Below are positions 20,399 through 28,798 of a stretch of DNA of 64,000 bases, one piece after another (position 1 is the first letter of the stretch; each line of letters begins with the position of its first letter). Source of the stretch: Phytomonas francai (taxonomy: Eukaryota > Euglenozoa > Kinetoplastea > Trypanosomatida > Trypanosomatidae); assembly GCA_001766655.1 (NCBI GenBank), contig MJCC01000003.1:340507-404506 (forward strand). Direction: 5' to 3'. Made by a program: the position numbers and the translations under genes. Below the pieces are notes generated by a model, which worked only from the letters and a program-made list of their open reading frames with translations, did no database searches and was not told the origin of the DNA.

Positions 20399-21691
20399 TT
20401 AATTGGAATCAGAACTGCTGGAGGCATCCAATGGTGCGCGACGTCGACGTTTGGCGACACCGACTTCTGCATCCACCACCTTCGACAAAGACGTCTGCGG
20501 GGTTTGCTTTCCACTTCTGCTTTTCGGCTTCTCTGTGGGGTTATTTTGAGCCGTATTCTCATTCATTCCACTCACGCTTGACGGTGCCGCGAGGTTCGGC
20601 CTAGTAGGGGAAACTCTGATATCGTTCGGGGTGGCAAAACGTTGAATAAATGGCATGTCATCTTTCCCATTCTCCTGAGTTTTGCTGGTGTTAGGCACCG
20701 CAATGGGCATTACGTGCGGTGTCGGTATTGGCGATAAAGAAGAATGAGAGGCTTCAGAGTTCTTTTTTTCTGCAGCACTTTTAGGATTGGGGGGCCGCTG
20801 GCCTCTGCCTTGGTGGCTGTCAGCGGGTGTGTGTGCGTCGTCGACCCTGGTGAGAGTTGAGGGCTGGGATTCCTGCCTGCTCCTATCCCGCTTATGAGGG
20901 GACTGATTCGATTCGTGTGTCTTGGGATTCGTTGCGTCCTGCGAGAAGGTGTCACAAATCGGCTTGTCGTCTTTCTGGGGACTTCTCCTGGCCTTTCCTT
21001 CGTCGGGACGTGCGTGTGTGTGTGTTTCCTCTGTGCCACGATGGGGGAGGCTCTCGGGATGGTGGGGTGTCTCCGCGCCCTTCTCCCCATTTGCAGCCCC
21101 CTCCCCTTGTGCCATCGCTTGGGTCGCTTCTTCTGGCATAGAGGACGCTGTTTCGGAGGGGCGGGGGGGCTCCGCCTGTCTCGGAGCAGTCGAGTTGGTT
21201 TTGTTCTTCCGGTTCTGGCGCTTCCGCTTTCTCCCGGATGGGGCGTCCCCCTGAGCTTCATTGGGGTTCTCTGTGGTGTGCGCGAATGCCTTCATGCGGT
21301 GAGCTCCTAGGCTTTCGCCAGTGGGTTTAGGCTTGGTCTGTGTGGGGTATGCTGCAGACACGCCAGCCAGTGAGAGGGATCCCTCAGAGGCGCACTTTGA
21401 AACTGTATTCTGAATAGTTCCTCTTTGATTAGCTTTATTCGCTATTTTGTCATTCATTGGCGTTTGCTTACCACCCTTCTCGGTGATAAGAATAACGTTA
21501 TAGCTGCGGCCAGGCGTTACGATTAAATTCCCTTCAGCATCTATGGGGAGCAAAATAACGCCGGAATGGACGTCTCGCAGACCGACCACACCATCAAAGC
21601 CTCGGCCACCAAACGCGTAGGACGGATTAAAAAAGTTACTTATATCAGAGGGGAGCTGAATGACAAGATCATCAATTCGTATCGTAGACAT
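20399..21691 (-). CDS. Hypothetical protein with small N-terminal domain and long basic disordered tail
   Basis: 430 residues from the first ATG (21691..21689); the longer frame opens only with TTG. Residues about 1-75 (MSTIRIDDLVIQLPSDISNF... to VILITEKGG) alternate hydrophobic β-like strands and probably form one small β-rich domain. Everything after about residue 90 is low-complexity and rich in Pro, Lys, Arg, Glu, Ser and His, with nuclear-localisation-like clusters such as GRKRKRQNRKNK and AKRRRRAP near the end. It ends in an acidic serine tail (SSSSDSN). This suggests a nuclear or cytoskeletal adaptor, but no family is recognised. Confidence 0.7.
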   Translation of the reverse strand: MSTIRIDDLVIQLPSDISNFFNPSYAFGGRGFDGVVGLRDVHSGVILLPIDAEGNLIVTPGRSYNVILITEKGGKQTPMNDKIANKANQRGTIQNTVSKCASEGSLSLAGVSAAYPTQTKPKPTGESLGAHRMKAFAHTTENPNEAQGDAPSGRKRKRQNRKNKTNSTAPRQAEPPRPSETASSMPEEATQAMAQGEGAANGEKGAETPHHPESLPHRGTEETHTHARPDEGKARRSPQKDDKPICDTFSQDATNPKTHESNQSPHKRDRSRQESQPSTLTRVDDAHTPADSHQGRGQRPPNPKSAAEKKNSEASHSSLSPIPTPHVMPIAVPNTSKTQENGKDDMPFIQRFATPNDIRVSPTRPNLAAPSSVSGMNENTAQNNPTEKPKSRSGKQTPQTSLSKVVDAEVGVAKRRRRAPLDASSSSDSN

Positions 21692-22140
21692 GCTTGTATT
21701 TTTATTTAAAAAGGAAGTTGCTTCAAATATGATGTCTCTAAATGACAAAGCACAAGTCTTGTTAACAAATGGAAAATGTGAAATTAAATCAGAAACAATT
21801 ACGCAGATTTCACATACAAATGCTTAAGTAGCTTTGATGCGAGAAAACTTTGCTACTCTGTAAAATGTGTCTGGGACAAGGTTTGCTTTATAAAAATATC
21901 TCAGGGAATGATCAAAGGAGATAAAAGAAGAAAAAAAGGCTTTTGATAAGAGGCGAGAGACGCATCCATGCATCGATGCAACCACAATAACAGGTTCAAA
22001 GCCATAAACAGCATTATAAAGGGGCCAAGGAGGCAAAAGTTTGGATTTTCATCCATGAGTTAGCAGTAAAATATAAATGACCTGTTATCCCCAGTCTAAC
22101 TTGTTTGTTTATCTGCGTCATTTCTCAATGTACTCGTTTT
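21692..22140. other. Intergenic spacer
   Basis: AT-rich, 449 bases. No convincing frame, RNA gene or repeat. Confidence 0.45.
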
Positions 22141-24072
22141 TTAGTGATATTTATATATATATGGCACCATGCATGTGCTATGGAAATTTCCACCCTTCGT
22201 CAGATATAAACGAGCCCTAAAGCAAGGCTTTCTGACTATTTGGCTTAAAGTGTTCCTCGCCTCTTGATCCTTGCTACCATCCCGATAATTATTGCCGCTA
22301 ATATCATCATTAAAATTTACGCCGGAGCCGCCATATCGGACTGTTTCTCGATCCAATTTTCTTTCCAAGTCAAACCCCGTCGCATTGGTAAGACCCGTCG
22401 ATGGGTCCCCCAGTGCATGTGGATCAACCACTTCCAGGAAAAGTTGGCAATCCGGAGCTTCCCACCATGCCTCCTTCCCGAGGGGCTTGGCCTGAGGGAT
22501 CAACTGCGCCTTATCGGGGCGGACAGAGCCGCTGTTCTTTTTATATGTCACCGAGTCATCCGTCAGTGGTGCCCTGTTTTTTTCAGGATAGGGAAGAGAG
22601 CGGCCGAAGGGGCCCTGAGAAACACATCCATTGGTCACAATAGCCGTTGTCATAATTTCCTGTATTGGATTACGGGATGTACACAGGGGTTCGTTTTCTA
22701 TTTTTACCGATTCAGGTTCAAGTGGTGCAAACCGAGTCTGAAGACAAATACGCAGCAGCCGGTGGAGCTCCGCTGCGTACCAGTTCATTGGATGTGTGTT
22801 GCCAAGGTCCGAACTGCCTTGAAGTGCTGGATGCTGCCAGATCCAAGATAGTGAATCAATAAGAAGCAGGACACTTTTTCTTCTCCTTCTTCGTCCCCAA
22901 CCAGATGAATAGCTTCTAGACAAAGTACACGGAGAAGCTTTGTTCCCTTCGCCAACATCAAGGTCACAAGAAGGCATTTTGACATTCCTTGCTTCTTCAC
23001 ACTGTTTGTTGGATCCTGTTTGCCCATTAAACATTTTTTCACCGCATCTGCTTTGGGGTAAATATATGCCCGCATCCGCCTTCTTTGACACCTGAGATCG
23101 GGGTGGCAGTACAGATGAGGATATTGGATCAGAATCCATAACCTCGTTCGGCAAGGATCCATGTGTCTGCAAGGCGCTATCCCACTTCCTACATATGTTC
23201 TTGGACCTCTTTTCATCGGGATTAAACAGAGGAGCTGAGGTGCGGTCCATTGACATTTCCGTTTCGCAGGTTTCACTCACAGACTCAACTCGTGCGCTTG
23301 CACTCTTCGCCGCGGAATAATGTTGTTCTTTTGTGTTTTTGCTCATATTGTGGACATTATCGGAGTCCACCTGGAGTTGCTCGTCCAGAAATGATAAGAA
23401 GTCTAATAAATCGTTGGGATGATGGATGCTGACCACATGGATATGTTCACTGGCATAGGTTGATTTTTCAGTGTCCCATTCGTTTTTTTCTGTCAGTAGG
23501 CTCCACCAGTTTTGTTCACATTCTTGGGTTGCATGTGAGCTGGGCTGTGGAGGTTGGCTTGTGCACAGGCATATATACACATCCCATTCAAGGACCTCAC
23601 CAACAATTTCATCAGTATTTCGAGAGCGCTTGGTCGCTGTCCTCGATTCAGTGCCGTTGATACGCATATGTTTCCCTTCTTTTTCTTCCCCGTGCAGTTG
23701 TATTTTTTCTTTATTTAACCTGTTTCGTGTTTCATAGTATTGCTGTATGGATAGCATCTTTAGTACAAAGGATCGGGCGGCATATTGAAGAATATAACTT
23801 TTTCCGCTCAATGGAGGACCGTAGAGCTCTGTGAGAGTCCCAATAGGAAAGCCACCAATGTGTCTGGCTCCGATATTCGCTTCTCGTAGCATGGAATCAC
23901 AACACGAAAGACCTGAGGACACCACACTGAACGGTAACGTAAATAGATCAGCCAAAGAAGTTGAAAGCGATAAAATTGTGTCGCGCTGCAGATACGCATG
24001 CAAGGAGGTCCGCCTAAGATGGTCGCTGCGCGCCTTTATTTCTTCATCTGTGAAATGAAGCCAGGAGGCCAT
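22141..24072 (-). CDS. RAD51-paralogue-like RecA-fold ATPase
   Basis: 643 residues from the ATG at 24072. Near the N-terminus the sequence GARHIGGFPIGTLTELYG leads into a Walker A motif GPPLSGKS (85-92). This is how RAD51, DMC1 and the XRCC2/XRCC3/RAD51B-D paralogues enter their ATPase core. A Walker B-like strand, SVLLLIDSLSWIW, lies near residue 402. Paralogues help load RAD51 on single-stranded DNA in homologous recombination, which kinetoplastids also use in surface-gene switching and damage repair. The protein is nearly twice the usual ~350 residues. About 300 mostly polar residues separate the Walker A region from Walker B, where a normal core has about 90. Which paralogue this is cannot be decided here. 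Confidence 0.75.
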   Translation of the reverse strand: MASWLHFTDEEIKARSDHLRRTSLHAYLQRDTILSLSTSLADLFTLPFSVVSSGLSCCDSMLREANIGARHIGGFPIGTLTELYGPPLSGKSYILQYAARSFVLKMLSIQQYYETRNRLNKEKIQLHGEEKEGKHMRINGTESRTATKRSRNTDEIVGEVLEWDVYICLCTSQPPQPSSHATQECEQNWWSLLTEKNEWDTEKSTYASEHIHVVSIHHPNDLLDFLSFLDEQLQVDSDNVHNMSKNTKEQHYSAAKSASARVESVSETCETEMSMDRTSAPLFNPDEKRSKNICRKWDSALQTHGSLPNEVMDSDPISSSVLPPRSQVSKKADAGIYLPQSRCGEKMFNGQTGSNKQCEEARNVKMPSCDLDVGEGNKASPCTLSRSYSSGWGRRRRRKSVLLLIDSLSWIWQHPALQGSSDLGNTHPMNWYAAELHRLLRICLQTRFAPLEPESVKIENEPLCTSRNPIQEIMTTAIVTNGCVSQGPFGRSLPYPEKNRAPLTDDSVTYKKNSGSVRPDKAQLIPQAKPLGKEAWWEAPDCQLFLEVVDPHALGDPSTGLTNATGFDLERKLDRETVRYGGSGVNFNDDISGNNYRDGSKDQEARNTLSQIVRKPCFRARLYLTKGGNFHSTCMVPYIYKYH

Positions 24073-24530
24073 CAAAAGAGAAACAGAACTAAAACAATAG
24101 ACACACTAACATTCACCTTGGCTAATCCACAAATGTAAAAAGTATTCAATCCACACAAAAAGAGAGTGATTCTTAAACAGATATTCAAGATAAAGAATAG
24201 CATCATAGATGAATCGCAAAAAGGTACACTCATAGCTAAGCTATATTATATATATATACATATATATATATATTATTTACCTATTTTATGCGTTTCAAGA
24301 AGTAGTCCATTTACAGATTAATCTAGAAACAGGGTTACGAGCATGTAGTTTTATGAACAAAGAAAACTGATGACAAACACAAGCTACCGAGTAAAACAGC
24401 CGATAACATTTAACCCTCTTTTTTATTTCAAACATTAGGGTATGATAAGATGCAAAGTAAGCAATCCCCGGTGTTATGTAAAAAACATATACTTAATGAA
24501 ACGCTTCTACACATTTTAGGTGTGGAATTG
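24073..24530. other. Intergenic spacer with TA-rich repeat
   Basis: AT-rich; an imperfect TA microsatellite lies at about 24243-24274. No gene seen. Confidence 0.5.
24243..24274. repeat. Imperfect (TA)n microsatellite
   Basis: TA dinucleotide run with one CA interruption, in an intergenic region. Confidence 0.85.
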
Positions 24531-24827
24531 CTATTCTTTTTTCTCTGGGGCCATAGTGGATTCATCCTTTTTTTTGTCGAAGTAAACCGGTTGCGAGCTA
24601 TACATGCGGTTCACCAAAACCATCCGCTTCATTTGCTTGAGCATTTCTCGCCCTTCTGTTTTAAGGTACTGTTCTTGTTCTTCAGTGGGCAGACTTCTAA
24701 CAGCTGCAATATCATCCTTAGATTTATTTACAAAGTATTGCCTAAAGTTATAATCGTAAAAGCCCCGAGCTACTCGAACCAACTGCTTTTCCAATTTGTC
24801 AAGCGATCGCTTAACGGGAAAAGACAT
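24531..24827 (-). CDS. ISD11: ISD11/LYRM4-like Fe-S assembly factor
   Basis: 98 residues from an ATG, the usual length for ISD11. The segment FYDYNFRQYFVNKSKDD lines up with the conserved YNxRxYxxRRxRD core of ISD11, and VNRMYSS near the end matches the conserved GQLYST position. ISD11 binds the cysteine desulfurase NFS1 in the mitochondrial matrix, stabilises it together with acyl carrier protein, and is needed for Fe-S cluster and tRNA thiolation pathways. The LYR tripeptide appears degenerate: the aligned position reads LEK. Another small LYR-family protein is the alternative. Confidence 0.75.
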   Translation of the reverse strand: MSFPVKRSLDKLEKQLVRVARGFYDYNFRQYFVNKSKDDIAAVRSLPTEEQEQYLKTEGREMLKQMKRMVLVNRMYSSQPVYFDKKKDESTMAPEKKE

Positions 24828-25118
24828 TTGGCCAGTTTTTATTTTTAGTTATATCCTTCAACAAAAGCTAACGTTTTAGTGTATGTAAAGCAATCTAACC
24901 CATAAAATAGCCGAAGTTACGCAGGAGCGTTTTAAAGCGTGCATAATTTATTTTTTATTACTTCCCTTTCATTCTAAAATATAATTATGGTCGATGATTA
25001 ATAAAACCGAATAGACCATCCGGTCACAGTTTTCTTTTTTTATTTGTTATTAATACTAGGTTATATTAATTGCCTTGAAAGGCGTTCATATAGCTATTAA
25101 GCATAATGCATAGACTTT

Positions 25119-25664
25119 TCACGTCATCTTAGCCTCATTGCGCAGATACTCACCAACATCGGCTTCGTGAAAGAGAACTTGAGCATTCATCTCGCACTTT
25201 CGGCATTCTAAAGTACTTTGGGCGGCGACGCCAAAGCCAAGTGGAATATCACCCATCGAAAACGCGGTTACCTTCTGGTATTTTGGCGTTGATTCTGTGA
25301 TGCGTCCGAGACCTGCTCGTGTAACATTACCCCCGTACAAGAATTTCTGCTCCTGATTAGGTTTTATCCAGATCTTGAAAAGAGAATATTGCGCAATGTA
25401 TTCAAGAGCAGTTACCTGAATACGGATGCTACCACTATGAGTCACTTTTGCAAACAGCACGCCGATCCCCATGAGGTTTGACTTGGAGACACAACTAGCA
25501 AGCTTAGCAAGGCGAACTGGCATATACCAAATACGACCCTTGTGCAGGCGAAACACATGTTCTTCTTCACCCTTCCGATCTAGAAGGTGTGTGGTGTTCG
25601 CACCGATGTATTGGGCTAGTTTTTCAAAAAGCTTTTTATTCTCTTCATCAGTTAATGTCCGCAT
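25119..25664 (-). CDS. NIP7: NIP7, 60S ribosome biogenesis factor
   Basis: 181 residues. The start is the ATG at 25664; the upstream codons read from TTG and lack family similarity, while MRTLTDEE matches the start of NIP7 proteins in other eukaryotes. Two domains are visible: the N-terminal NIP7-specific α/β domain (1-95) and a C-terminal PUA domain (about 96-172). Conserved signatures include EYIAQYSLFKIWIKPNQEQ, FLYGGNVTRAGLGRITE and DIPLGFGVAAQST. The PUA domain binds RNA. NIP7 acts in the nucleolus in pre-rRNA processing and 60S maturation with NOP8/NOC partners. Length and motif spacing are normal. Confidence 0.97.
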   Translation of the reverse strand: MRTLTDEENKKLFEKLAQYIGANTTHLLDRKGEEEHVFRLHKGRIWYMPVRLAKLASCVSKSNLMGIGVLFAKVTHSGSIRIQVTALEYIAQYSLFKIWIKPNQEQKFLYGGNVTRAGLGRITESTPKYQKVTAFSMGDIPLGFGVAAQSTLECRKCEMNAQVLFHEADVGEYLRNEAKMT

Positions 25665-25903
25665 TTTAGAATTGCTTGAATTCAACTAACACAAACGGGA
25701 GGGGAATATTTGAAAGTTAGAGATTGAGGAGAATGGATTTTTAGCCAGTACAAAGGAAGTCCCTTTTTTATTCAAGTTTGGGGTACTTTGATAGGGTAAA
25801 AAGTATGATTTTTTTGGTAATTTACAATGTGTAACAACAAACCATCGATTGTCATATTTTCCTCATTTCTTTAGTGAGTTGTAGCTAGTCTCTTTTTTTT
25901 TTT

Positions 25904-26761
25904 TCACATTACAGCACAGTAGCTGCCTCCCTGGCATTCCTGAGCTTTTTTAAGAGACTCTTTTCCTTTCAAGGTGTAGACCGAGGCCCACTTCATATTG
26001 CAATCAATGCGATCTAAAATCTCACCTTGTTCCATAGCAAGCTCATTAAGGGTTTCGAACAATTCATGTATTTCTTTAAGCGTTTCAAGAATTTGCTTCA
26101 CTTCTTCATCAGTTTTTTCACTCTTTTCATATTCCTTCATGAGCTCTTGAATATCTGATTCTGAGTATCCCATTTTAAAAAGAGGAATACTTCTTTCCTC
26201 TTGCCTCACCATTTCATGTGTTTCGTCAGATCCGAACTTCATATATCTTTGCTTCTTACGCCACCTCTGCTTAAGTGTATTGACATAAAGCTCTTGAGCA
26301 TTTTTAAAGGTTTGCACTATTTGCTTTAATTGAGAGCATAGATACCTTTTCACATTGCTATGAATTTTAAGTTCATCAGAATTGTAAGCGTAGCGAGGGT
26401 TTACATCAGAAAAGACCATTCTTTCAAGTTCCCTTAAGAGCTTCCTAACTTCTAACGTTAATAAGTCGATCGCGTTTTGAAATTGTGCTTCATCTTCCTC
26501 CGATAAGAAATTTGGACTAAGAAAACTTTGCTGACGCTCGAATAGGATATTCATCTTATTCTTGACTATTTTCTCAAGCGAAGAAAACTCCTCTAATACA
26601 CGTAACCATGGGGGATTCCATGGCTTCCTAGGTGCTTCAGCGTGTGAAGGAGGTTGAGTTTTCACACACGCTAATTCTTTCAGATTTCTAAATGTTTGAA
26701 CATTGTTTCTAATCGAGATGAATTCCTCCAACCTGCTTCGTGTGTTAGGCAAAAAGGACAT
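25904..26761 (-). CDS. STX16: Syntaxin-16/Tlg2-type Qa-SNARE ending in a CaaX box
   Basis: 285 residues from the first ATG (26761); upstream codons start only with TTG. The N-terminus (TRSRLEEFISIRNN) and the PPWLRVLEE segment followed by Habc-like helices match syntaxin 16. Residues about 195-265 form a complete Qa-SNARE motif with the zero-layer Gln in AMEQGEILDRID. Syntaxin 16 works in endosome-to-trans-Golgi fusion. Normally a C-terminal membrane helix follows the SNARE motif. Here there is none: the protein ends ECQGGSYCAVM, then TGA. CAVM is a CaaX box of the type favoured by farnesyltransferase, with another Cys seven residues before it. Neither the DNA just past the stop nor another frame codes a hydrophobic helix, so the anchor appears to be lipid, as in the R-SNARE Ykt6. 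Confidence 0.88.
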   Translation of the reverse strand: MSFLPNTRSRLEEFISIRNNVQTFRNLKELACVKTQPPSHAEAPRKPWNPPWLRVLEEFSSLEKIVKNKMNILFERQQSFLSPNFLSEEDEAQFQNAIDLLTLEVRKLLRELERMVFSDVNPRYAYNSDELKIHSNVKRYLCSQLKQIVQTFKNAQELYVNTLKQRWRKKQRYMKFGSDETHEMVRQEERSIPLFKMGYSESDIQELMKEYEKSEKTDEEVKQILETLKEIHELFETLNELAMEQGEILDRIDCNMKWASVYTLKGKESLKKAQECQGGSYCAVM

Positions 26762-27814
26762 CCCAGAGAGGCATCTCAATAAGCAGATAATTTAGAAGAA
26801 GAGTGTGAGAAAGGAAGTGGGGAGACATGCGACTTAATTTCACGAGGTTTCTATTAGAGAAACACTGACTTTCACATAGACACACACAAAATAAAGAAAT
26901 AGCGAACCCTCATCAATAGTTGCAGCAATAACTGGGTAGAGACATTGTGTCAATGTTTTCTAACTGCTTAAAAAATGCAGGCGACCTAGAGACTGTGGAC
27001 CGTCACATAAGAAAAAGTGATGCATTAATTTTAAAGAAGCATTCTAAGCCTTTCAATTCAATTGAATTAATAGACTTTTCCTTGTACGGGAAAAGTAGTT
27101 ACAGTAACAATAGAAAGAATAAAGTAGTATAAAGTTAATACTAAAGTAATCCCATATTACTGAAGAGCTAAATATATAATTCACAGAAAGACTATCATAT
27201 CATCTTTATGCGCTGATCAAGGTCCTAAAACATCACCATCTTCGATTTTTTTTTATCAGAGTAACTTTCAGAGTTTTAATACATGGATCGTGTAAGATAT
27301 ATTTAAAAATCTTATTTTTAGAACAACAGAAGAAAACGTCAAAATATTACACACACCAATTACTTCTGTGTAACAACATCAAGCCGCAAAGAAATCACTT
27401 ATACAATTTCCCGAGATATCATAGTAACACCTGAGAGAAGCTTTTGAAGCACTTACTAAAATAAAGAGGCTATTTAGGACATCAATTGGAGTGACTTCAT
27501 TTATTGAAATTCACCGAAAGGTATCTGTACCTTTCTTGTTTTTCATATAATGTGAAGGTAATTTTTGGAGTTTCATTCACAGATATTCACCAGATCCCTT
27601 TTTATGACTTTTTAATTTTCATTGTGCTAATAAGATCCGGCTCTCTTCTTCCACAAGCATTTTATTGAAGTTTTTTTTTCAGTGTGTGTTTGTCATGTGT
27701 GTCGGCCTGAATCCCCGATAGCTCACGGCATGTGAGGGCTTTTCCGTCAAATCTGGTAACCGATAGCTCCTTTTGAGACATATTTATGCAAAATTTTAAA
27801 AGCATTTTAAGTGT
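26762..27814. other. Intergenic spacer
   Basis: About 1 kb, AT-rich. The motif CGATAGCTC occurs twice (near 27715-27724 and 27761-27770) within a less AT-rich patch at 27690-27780. No tRNA or snRNA fold recognised, and no coding frame supported. Confidence 0.4.
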
Positions 27815-28129
27815 TTAGAGCATAAATGGGGGTAAAATAATAGAATAAAGCACACGGACCACGCCATACACACTATAGGGGAAAAAGTAATGATGGTATT
27901 CGGGGGGTGGTTCACTACATTGGTTTAGTGCCACGGCAAAAATGCTATGAGACAACTGTCCTGAAAGACATTTTAAAGTTGTAGCATCGGCCTCCGTCAC
28001 CAGAGGCTTGGGTGGCGCTGCTGATTGGAAAACTAAACTTCTTCTGCGTTGCCTTCTAGGCGTGGCAAAAGGGTTGTCTGAACCCTTTTTGGGGTTCACC
28101 CCCTTGAGCTTGAGGGGGGTTGGTGCCAT
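27815..28129 (-). CDS. Small hypothetical protein, 104 aa
   Basis: Complete frame of 104 residues from an ATG. Residues 1-45 are basic and Pro-rich (MAPTPLKLKGV..., PFATPRRQRRRSLVF), with an RRRSL phosphorylation-like site. The rest is compact and mixed hydrophobic, with an aromatic-rich patch (PEYHHYFFPYSVYGVV) and a hydrophobic end, possibly a membrane-contacting helix. No family is recognised. Composition is more GC-rich than its flanks, supporting coding. It lies just downstream, in the transcription sense, of the tRNA-Lys locus. Confidence 0.5.
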   Translation of the reverse strand: MAPTPLKLKGVNPKKGSDNPFATPRRQRRRSLVFQSAAPPKPLVTEADATTLKCLSGQLSHSIFAVALNQCSEPPPEYHHYFFPYSVYGVVRVLYSIILPPFML

Positions 28130-28520
28130 CACTAAATGCGATTCTTTATTTTATCAAGACCCTTCATATGGCGAATCTTCCTTTTCTATTGCATTATAGG
28201 CAATGAATCCGGCCGCGAAGGGGCAAATAGCCACATGCGGCCCCCCTCACCCCCCACCTCGGAAAATAGAGAAAGGCATAATGCCGAAACGATAAAAAAG
28301 GTGCCAGGCCGCACACCGAACGTTTATCATGTGGCGCATAGTCTGTGTGAGTTTTTATCTAGAGAATATGTTTTGATATACTTTAATTGAGAATCCAAAT
28401 AATTGTTTTTCGTAAGATTACCCCATTTGAACGCGAGACGGCTCGCCTCCCCCGTTTGCGGGGAAAGTCGACATTAACGCATTCAGATCTCCTCCGTTGA
28501 ATCTCAGTAACGAAGTACAG
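28130..28520. other. Spacer between small CDS and tRNA; two GC-rich hairpins
   Basis: AT-rich with two GC-rich patches. At 28433-28446 GCGAG pairs with CTCGC, and at 28450-28463 CCCCG pairs with CGGGG around a TTTG loop, giving two adjacent stem-loops about 58 bases before the tRNA. A pyrimidine-rich plus-strand run lies at 28239-28260. No known RNA gene recognised. Confidence 0.5.
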
Positions 28521-28593
28521 GCTCCCCTAGCTCAGTCGGTAGAGCGCACGGCTCTTAACCGTGTGGTCGTGGGTTCGATCCCCACGGAGAGCG
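28521..28593 (+). tRNA. tRNA-Lys (CTT anticodon)
   Basis: 73 bases fold as a cloverleaf: D arm GCTC/GAGC, anticodon stem CACGG/CCGTG with loop CTCTTAA (anticodon CTT), T stem GTGGG/CCCAC with loop TTCGATC, and a seven-base acceptor stem with one C-A mismatch. The internal B box GGTTCGATCCC is intact. No intron and no encoded CCA. It is the only gene on the plus strand in the window, so it is transcribed by RNA polymerase III against the direction of the surrounding polycistronic unit. In T. brucei a tRNA-Lys gene is, to my recollection, the divergent partner of the 7SL RNA gene. No 7SL-like sequence was recognised beside this one. Confidence 0.95.
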
Positions 28594-28594
28594 C

Positions 28595-28599
28595 TTTTT
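28595..28599 (+). terminator. RNA polymerase III terminator of tRNA-Lys
   Basis: A run of five T follows directly after the discriminator region of the tRNA, the standard polymerase III stop signal. Confidence 0.8.
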
Positions 28600-28670
28600 C
28601 AATTACGACTGAATTTTCGTGCTTTTCGGCATTTCTTTTTATCTTTCGCTTTTTTGGGCTGTTTCGCAAC

Positions 28671-28690
28671 GGGGGGGGGGGGGGGGGGGG
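28671..28690. repeat. Poly(G) run of 20 bases
   Basis: Uninterrupted G on the plus strand, about 110 bases past the stop of the 279-residue gene in transcript orientation. It reads as a polypyrimidine tract in the transcript. Confidence 0.9.
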
Positions 28691-28798
28691 AGTGCAATAA
28701 GGTCTATTCCCCCCAAAAGGCAGGCATTCATATGTTGATTTTTTTTTACGGGTATGCGTTTTTTAGGTGTGGGGTTTGTATGCATCACAGTGTTTGTA

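Noticed and set aside
27690..27780. Direct repeat CGATAGCTC as part of a small RNA or mobile element
   Set aside because: Only two nine-base copies, no cloverleaf, snoRNA boxes or terminal repeats.
28130..28520. 7SL RNA or U-snRNA as divergent partner of tRNA-Lys
   Set aside because: The expected location was read on the minus strand, and no recognisable 7SL, U2, U3, U4 or U6 sequence was found; only the hairpins are reported.
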